NCBI GenBank assembly: GCA_036522895.1
Contig: DATDEX010000064.1
Coordinates: 1 to 5,490, forward strand
Length of the DNA stretch: 5,490 bases
Source of the DNA: JAIOPA01 sp036522895
GTDB taxonomy: Bacteria > Eisenbacteria > RBG-16-71-46
Direction: 5' to 3'
The notes under the pieces are model-generated. The model did not search any database, was not told where the DNA came from, and was given only the letters and a program-made list of their open reading frames with translations. Made by a program: the position numbers and the translations under genes. This document shows positions 1 through 5,490 of the stretch, in pieces (position 1 is the first letter of the stretch; every line of letters begins with the position of its first letter).

Positions 1-1
1 G

Positions 2-412
2 CTCATCGCGGTGCTGCGCGACGCCGGCCCCTGGCGGGGCCGGCGCGTGCTCGTCCCGCGCGCGCTCGACGGCGGCCGCGAGCTCGCGGAATCGCTCCGG
101 CGCTGGGGTGCGGACGTCGACGAGGTCGTCGCCTACTGTACGGTCGCCAGGCCGAAGGACGAGATCGTGGAGGCCTGGCGCTCCGCCCGGCCCGACGCGG
201 TCGTGGTCGCGAGCCCGTCCGCGGCGCGCGCGCTGGTCCAGGCGCTCGGGCCCGACGTGCTCCGCCACCTCGCGCGCGTCGCGGCCATGGGCTCCACGAC
301 CGCCATGCAGCTCATGGCGCTCGGCGTGCCCGCGATGGTCCCCGCGCGCGCGGACTTTGAAGCCGTGGCCGAGCTGCTGCTCGGCCTGACTCCCCGGGAG
401 GTCGAACCGTGA
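2..412 (+). CDS. hemD: Uroporphyrinogen-III synthase, C-terminal part (5' end outside window)
   Basis: The open frame runs in from the left edge and ends at TGA 410-412, giving the last 136 residues of a protein that is usually about 250 long. HemD cyclises hydroxymethylbilane, flipping ring D, to form uroporphyrinogen III in the cytoplasm. The family is poorly conserved, so the call rests on pattern. There is a VLVPRA strand followed by a GREL helix (fragment residues about 16-28), then GADVDEVVAYCTV at the domain start. The DAVVVASPSAARAL strand-helix (about 65-78) follows, and then VAAMGSTTA (about 93-101), which matches the usual 'aIGxxTA' segment. The position directly before hemB and inside a heme operon supports it strongly. 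The GTG at 11 is not a believable start because homology-like sequence continues upstream to the edge. The N-terminal half is unseen, so a fusion to another domain, for example a CobA-type methyltransferase, cannot be excluded. Confidence 0.88.
   Translation, partial: LIAVLRDAGPWRGRRVLVPRALDGGRELAESLRRWGADVDEVVAYCTVARPKDEIVEAWRSARPDAVVVASPSAARALVQALGPDVLRHLARVAAMGSTTAMQLMALGVPAMVPARADFEAVAELLLGLTPREVEP
22..45. repeat. Perfect 10-bp inverted repeat inside hemD
   Basis: Bases 22-31 and 36-45 are perfect reverse complements, all G/C, around a TGGC loop. The stem lies within hemD coding sequence (codons for DAGPWRGRR) and has no T-run after it, so it is not an intrinsic terminator. Such a stem could arise by chance in DNA this GC-rich. 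No function is claimed. Confidence 0.4.
397..401 (+). promoter_or_regulatory. Shine-Dalgarno for hemB
   Basis: GGAGG lies inside the end of hemD, seven bases before the GTG at 409. It supports GTG as the hemB start. The next in-frame ATG would be at residue 167, far inside the conserved barrel, so no ATG alternative exists. Confidence 0.75.
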
Positions 413-1406
413 CGTTTCCCACCCATCGCGGCCGCCGTCTCCGCCGCACGCCCGGGCTGCGCGCACTCGCCCGAGAGACGCGGATCGCGGCCGACCAGCT
501 CGTGGCGCCGCTGTTCGTGCACGACGCGGACCGCGGGCGCGCGGCGATCGCGTCGCTCCACGGGCACTCCCGGCTCACGCCCGAGCTCGCCGCCGAGGAG
601 GCCGCTTCGCTCGCGAGTCTCGGCGTCGGCTCGGTGCTCCTGTTCGGCATCCCCTCGAAGAAGGACGCCGAGGGGAGCGGCGCATGGGACGACGACGGGA
701 TCGTTCCGCAGGCGATCCGCGCGATCAAGCGCCGTGCCCCCGACTTGGTCGTGTGGGCCGATGTCTGCCTCTGCGAGTACACCGATCACGGCCACTGCGG
801 GATCCTGCGCGGCGGCGAAGTGGACAACGACGCCTCGCTGCCGCTCCTCGCCCGGGCCGCGGTCGCGTACGCACGCGCCGGCGCGGACGTGGTCGCACCC
901 TCGGACATGATGGACGGCCGCGTGGGGGCGCTCCGCGCCGCGCTCGACCAGGCGGGCTCCGCGCAGACGGCGATCGTCTCCTACGCGGTCAAGTACGCTT
1001 CCGCGTTCTACGGTCCGTTCCGCGAGGCGGCGGGCTCGACACCGAAGCAGGGCGACCGCCGCGGCTACCAGATGGACGCCGCGAACGTGCGCGAGGCCGT
1101 GCGCGAGGCGCTCGCCGACGTGGAAGAGGGCGCCGACGCGCTGATCGTCAAGCCGGGGATGCCCTACCTCGACGTGCTGCGCGCGGTGCGCGAGCAGGTG
1201 TCCGTGCCGATCGCGGCCTACCAGGTGTCGGGCGAATACGCCATGCTGCACGCGGCGGCCGAGCGCGGCTGGCTCGATCTCGAGCGGGCGATGTGGGAAA
1301 CGACGCTCGGCATCCGGCGCGCGGGCGCGGATCTCGTGATCTCGTATTTCGCGCGCGTCATCGCCGAGCGGCTCGCCGAGGGCCGCCTGGCCGCGGAGGC
1401 GCAACG

Positions 1407-1410
<4 letters not shown>
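409..1410 (+). CDS. hemB: Porphobilinogen synthase (delta-aminolevulinic acid dehydratase), zinc type
   Basis: HemB condenses two 5-aminolevulinate molecules to porphobilinogen in the cytoplasm. The product is 333 aa, close to the usual 320-335, and looks complete. The two Schiff-base lysines are visible: K195 in YAVKYASAFYGPFREA and K248 in GADALIVKPGMPY, the latter fitting the family signature. C120, C122 and C130 (CLCEYTDHGHC) form the cysteine triad of the catalytic-zinc class, where the magnesium/potassium class carries aspartates instead. E233 sits where the allosteric magnesium ligand occurs in the E. coli type (inferred by alignment from memory). QVSGEYAM at 272-279 is also typical. 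The start is GTG, chosen because it has a GGAGG seven bases upstream, overlaps the hemD stop as GTGA, and leaves a normal N-terminus (RRLRRTPGLR). The stop overlaps the hemL start. Confidence 0.97.
1395..1399 (+). promoter_or_regulatory. Shine-Dalgarno for hemL
   Basis: GGAGG lies within the last codons of hemB, seven bases before ATG 1407. It is the same motif and spacing as at hemB and hemE, so it fixes the short start of hemL. The frame is open far upstream (from 684), but only by chance overlap with hemB. Confidence 0.75.
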
Positions 1411-2710
<1,300 letters not shown>

Positions 2711-2714
<4 letters not shown>

Positions 2715-3685
2715 ACGACCGATTCCTGCGGGCGTGCCGGCGGCAGCCGGTCGACCGCACGCCGCTCTGGATCATGCGGCAGGCGGGCCGCTACCTGCCC
2801 GAGTACCGCGAGCTGCGCGCGCGCGTCGACTTTCTCACGCTCTGCCGCACCCCGGCGCTGGCCGTCGAGGCGAGTCTCCAGCCGCTCCGCCGCTTCGAGC
2901 TCGACGCGGCGATCGTGTTTTCCGACATCCTGCTCCCGCTCGAGGCGCTGGGCTGCGAGCTGTCGTTCGACCCGGGCCCGCGAATCGCGCGCCCGATCCG
3001 CACCCGCGCGGACGTCGAATCGCTGGTCCCGCGCCCGATCGGCGAGGTGACGCCGTACGTGGGCGAGGCCGTGGCGCTGCTCCGCAGCGAGCTCGCGGGC
3101 CGGGTGCCGGTGATCGGCTTCTCCGGCGCCCCGTTCACGCTCGCGGCCTACCTGACCGAGGGCCAGGGCAAGGAGGGCTTCACCGCCGTGCGCGCGCTGC
3201 GGGCGCAGGACCCGGCGGCGCTCACGCTGCTCCTCGACAAGCTCGCCGCGCTCATGACGGATTACCTGAATCTCCAGATCGCGGCCGGCGCCCAGGCGAT
3301 CCAGATCTTCGATTCGTGGGCGGGGATCCTGAGCCCCGCCGACTTCCAGGCGTTCGCGCTCCCCGCCGTGCGGAAGATCGTCCAGGGGCTGAATCGCGAA
3401 GGCGTCCCCGTGATCTACTTCGCCCCCGCCGCCGACCACCTGCTCGAGCTCTCGGCCACGTCGGGCGCCGACGTGCTCGGGGTGTGCTGGCGCACGCCGC
3501 TCGCGGCGGCGCTGCTCGCGTCGCCCGAGGCGGTGCGAGCACGGGCGCTCGACGTGCTGGAGAGCGCGGGCGACGCCCCGGGTCACATCATGAACCTGGG
3601 CCACGGCATCCTGCCCGAGACCCCGATCGAATCGGTCGAGGCGCTGGTGCAGGCTGTCGTCGATCGCGCGACGAGACCGGCATGA
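2711..3685 (+). CDS. hemE: Uroporphyrinogen decarboxylase with an apparent internal deletion of about 20 residues
   Basis: HemE removes four carboxylates from uroporphyrinogen III to give coproporphyrinogen III, without a cofactor, in the cytoplasm. The family signature PLWIMRQAGR is at residues 18-27, and the second signature GFSGAPFTLAAYL begins at 136. Residues equivalent to the known active-site set are present: R23 and R27, D72 (FSDILLP), Y147, S202 (DSW) and H298 (NLGHGI). The product is 324 aa, against about 340-350 usually. The shortfall is local. After ADVLGVCWRTPL (253-264) the protein goes straight to ALLASPEAV. This omits the segment that normally carries 'R-x-G ... QGNLDP', one of the most conserved parts of the family and a barrel strand lining the pocket. 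The aspartate of the usual LDWR/VDWR is C259. The frame stays open, and the C-terminal part through GHIMNLGHGILPETP is normal. Activity is therefore uncertain: it may be a real divergent enzyme, a damaged gene or an assembly error. It overlaps hemL and hemN by ATGA. Confidence 0.93.
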
Positions 3686-5085
3686 CTCCGGCGTTCGAGC
3701 CGTCCAGCACCGCGGGGCTCCTCGCCCGCTACGACCGGCCGGGCCCGCGCTACACGTCGTACCCGACGGCGGTCGAGTTCCACGAGGGCTTCGGCGAGCC
3801 CGAGTACCGCGCCCGCCTCGCCGCCGCGGACGCGCGCGCGAGCGAGCCGCTCTCCGTGTACGCCCACCTGCCGTTCTGCGAGGCGCGCTGCCTCTATTGC
3901 GGCTGCAACATCGTGGTGACGAAGCATCACCCGGTCGCCGCCGGCTATCTCGATCAGCTTCTGCTCGAGGTCGACCTGCTCGCCCGCCACCTCCCGAACC
4001 GCCGCCAGGTGTCGCAGATGCACTGGGGCGGCGGGACGCCCACCTACTACGCGCCGGCCGAACTGGCGCGGCTCTTCGGGGCGTTCCGCGAGCGGTTCGA
4101 GTTCACGCCCGACGCGGAGATCGGGATCGAGGTGGACCCGCGCGTGACCACGCACGAGCATGTCTCCGTGCTCCGCGGCCTCGGGTTCAATCGCATCTCG
4201 ATGGGCGTCCAGGATTTCACGCCCGAAGTGCAGGCGGCCGTCAAGCGCGTGCAGAGCTACGAGCAGACGCAGGACCTCGTCGACTACGCCCGCCGCGAGG
4301 GCTTCGTCTCCGCGAACATCGATCTCATTTACGGCCTCCCCTACCAGGTCCCCGCGGGGTTCCGGCGCACGCTCGAGCAGGTCATCACGCTCCGCCCCGA
4401 CCGGGTCGCGGTCTACTCGTTCGCATACGTGCCGTGGATCAAGGCCCACATGAAGAACATCCCCGCGGAGGCGCTCCCCGGCCCCGCGGTCAAGCTCGAG
4501 CTCCTGGCGCTCGCGATCGATGCGTTCACGAGCGCCGGCTACCGCCAGATCGGCATGGACCACTTTGCGCTCCCCGAGGACGAGCTCTCGCGCGCGATCG
4601 AGTCGCGCACGCTCCACCGGAACTTCATGGGCTACACGGTCCAGAGCGCGCAGGACATGGTGGCGCTCGGCATCTCGGGGATCGGTGACGTGCAGGACGC
4701 GTTCGCGCAGAACGTGAAGAAGCTTCCGGATTACGCTTCCGCGCTCGCGGCCGGCCGCTTCCCGATCGAGCGCGGGTACACGCTCGACGAGGACGACGTC
4801 GTGCGGCGGCACGTGATCACCCAGCTCATGTGCAACGCGCATCTCGACATCCATGACGTCGAGCGCCGCTTCGGGCTATCGTTCCGCGAGGCGTTCGCGA
4901 CCGAGCTGGCCGAGCTCACCGGCAGGGACTCCTACGTGGCCGACGGCCTCGTCACGGTGAGCGACCACGCGATCGAGTTGACGACGCTCGGGAGATTGTT
5001 CGTGCGCAACGTCTGCATGGTGTTCGACCGCCACCTCCGCCACCGCTCGAGCCAGAGCACGCCGGTGTTCAGCCGGACGGTATGA
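3682..5085 (+). CDS. hemN: Oxygen-independent coproporphyrinogen III oxidase (radical SAM)
   Basis: HemN oxidatively decarboxylates two propionates of coproporphyrinogen III to the vinyl groups of protoporphyrinogen IX, using S-adenosylmethionine and a [4Fe-4S] cluster instead of oxygen. The product is 467 aa, close to E. coli HemN (about 457). It begins with the family's RYTSYPTA segment (23-30). The radical-SAM motif CxxxCxxC is C66, C70, C73, followed by the extra C75 (CGCN) that marks true HemN rather than HemW-like relatives. Y60 precedes the cluster loop. GGGTP is at 116-120, EVDPR at 150-154, NRISMGVQDF at 170-179, NIDLIYGLP at 212-220 and IGMDHFA at 290-296. The C-terminal HemN domain (about 365-455) is complete, with ICM-type RNVCMVFD at 442-449. 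The start ATG overlaps the hemE stop. Its Shine-Dalgarno is weak (GAG at 3673-3675), so it probably relies on coupling to hemE translation. The stop overlaps hemY. Confidence 0.97.
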   Translation: MTPAFEPSSTAGLLARYDRPGPRYTSYPTAVEFHEGFGEPEYRARLAAADARASEPLSVYAHLPFCEARCLYCGCNIVVTKHHPVAAGYLDQLLLEVDLLARHLPNRRQVSQMHWGGGTPTYYAPAELARLFGAFRERFEFTPDAEIGIEVDPRVTTHEHVSVLRGLGFNRISMGVQDFTPEVQAAVKRVQSYEQTQDLVDYARREGFVSANIDLIYGLPYQVPAGFRRTLEQVITLRPDRVAVYSFAYVPWIKAHMKNIPAEALPGPAVKLELLALAIDAFTSAGYRQIGMDHFALPEDELSRAIESRTLHRNFMGYTVQSAQDMVALGISGIGDVQDAFAQNVKKLPDYASALAAGRFPIERGYTLDEDDVVRRHVITQLMCNAHLDIHDVERRFGLSFREAFATELAELTGRDSYVADGLVTVSDHAIELTTLGRLFVRNVCMVFDRHLRHRSSQSTPVFSRTV

Positions 5086-5490
5086 ACGGCCGGCCGCGCA
5101 TCGTCGTGATCGGCGGCGGGATCGCCGGCCTCACGGTCGCATATCGGCTGCGGCAGCACCCCGACGCCGGCGAGGTGACGCTGCTCGAGGCCGGCGAGGA
5201 CGCGGGTGGCCACGTCGGGACGCTCCACGAGGACGGGTTCACGGTCGAGACGGGTCCGAACGGCTTCCTCCACCGCGTGCGCGAGCCCGAGCCCATGGCG
5301 CTCGTCGACGAGCTGGGCCTGCGCGATTCGCTGATCGAGGCGCGACCGGCCGCCAGGCGGCGCTACATCCTCCACCGGCGGAAGCTCCGGCCCGTCCCCG
5401 CCTCCCCGGTCTCGCTCCTCACCACGGACGCGCTCTCCGCGGGCGGAAAGCTCCGGCTCGTGCTCGAGCCGTTCGCGCGGCGGGCGCCCG
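5082..5490 (+). CDS. hemY: Protoporphyrinogen oxidase, FAD type (HemY/HemG/PgoX), N-terminal part; 3' end outside window
   Basis: This frame starts at ATG 5082, overlapping the hemN stop as ATGA, and is open to the window edge (136 full codons of an expected 450-480). The first 40 residues form a classic FAD-binding Rossmann beta-alpha-beta. IVVIGGGIAGL (7-17) is the glycine-rich loop, E36 at the end of the second strand binds the ribose, and an AGG follows at 41-43. DGFTVETGPNGFL (51-63) is the hallmark of protoporphyrinogen oxidases within the amine-oxidase superfamily, followed by ELGLRDSLI and RRYILHRRKLRPVP. It should convert protoporphyrinogen IX to protoporphyrin IX, usually with oxygen as acceptor and associated with the membrane. 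A coproporphyrinogen oxidase role, as in the Gram-positive branch, is possible by fold. The adjacent HemN argues for the protoporphyrin route. No strong Shine-Dalgarno is seen (GGA at 5075-5077 only). Confidence 0.92.
   Translation, partial: MNGRPRIVVIGGGIAGLTVAYRLRQHPDAGEVTLLEAGEDAGGHVGTLHEDGFTVETGPNGFLHRVREPEPMALVDELGLRDSLIEARPAARRRYILHRRKLRPVPASPVSLLTTDALSAGGKLRLVLEPFARRAP

Noticed and set aside
76..89. 14-base perfect palindrome CCGCGAGCTCGCGG as a possible operator
   Set aside because: It lies inside hemD coding sequence, and about one palindrome of this length is expected by chance in DNA of this length and composition.
133..1404. Long minus-strand open frame opposite hemD/hemB (423 codons)
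   Set aside because: Its translation is low-complexity, rich in R, A, G, H and E, with no recognisable domain. It mirrors GC-biased third positions of well-identified genes on the other strand.
3479..3532. A pair of compensating frameshifts as the explanation for the HemE gap
   Set aside because: The bases between the two well-aligned flanks encode only two extra residues in any frame, so the conserved segment is absent from the DNA rather than read out of frame.
5082..5490. A general amine oxidase or phytoene desaturase-type enzyme for the last gene
   Set aside because: The ETGPNGFL segment, the following helix pattern and the position directly after hemN fit protoporphyrinogen oxidase better.

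Overview
The window is a stretch of very GC-rich bacterial DNA, around 70% G+C by eye with strongly G/C-biased third codon positions. It is filled end to end by part of one heme (tetrapyrrole) biosynthesis operon read on the + strand. Six genes are present: the 3' end of hemD (uroporphyrinogen-III synthase), then complete hemB, hemL, hemE and hemN, and the 5' end of a FAD-type protoporphyrinogen oxidase (hemY, also called hemG or pgoX). No stretch lacks a gene. I see no tRNA, rRNA, CRISPR array, mobile element, promoter or terminator.

Layout: hemD (2-412, 5' cut off), hemB (409-1410), hemL (1407-2714), hemE (2711-3685), hemN (3682-5085), hemY (5082 to the window edge). All five junctions are four-base overlaps, one GTGA and four ATGA. 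The stop of each gene is therefore interleaved with the start of the next, which points to a single transcript with translational coupling. hemB, hemL and hemE each also have a GGAGG Shine-Dalgarno seven bases before the start, lying inside the preceding gene. hemN and hemY have only weak matches.

Pathway logic: HemL makes 5-aminolevulinate from glutamate-1-semialdehyde, so this organism uses the C5 (glutamate) route rather than glycine plus succinyl-CoA. HemB condenses two 5-aminolevulinates to porphobilinogen. HemD closes the ring to uroporphyrinogen III after HemC, which is not in the window. HemE decarboxylates that to coproporphyrinogen III, the radical-SAM enzyme HemN makes protoporphyrinogen IX, and HemY oxidises it to protoporphyrin IX. 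HemN together with HemY indicates the protoporphyrin-dependent branch. The natural missing partners, hemA and hemC upstream and hemH downstream, may lie just outside the window.

Organism: the base composition, the C5 route and this compact gene order suggest a high-GC Gram-negative-type environmental lineage, such as a deltaproteobacterial/myxobacterial group or the Rokubacteria/Methylomirabilota. This is inference, and the sequence alone does not settle it. The window is core metabolism, and I find no new system in it. The most unusual point is HemE, which appears to lack about 20 residues including the highly conserved QGNLDP strand, although the reading frame is intact and the usual catalytic residues elsewhere are present.
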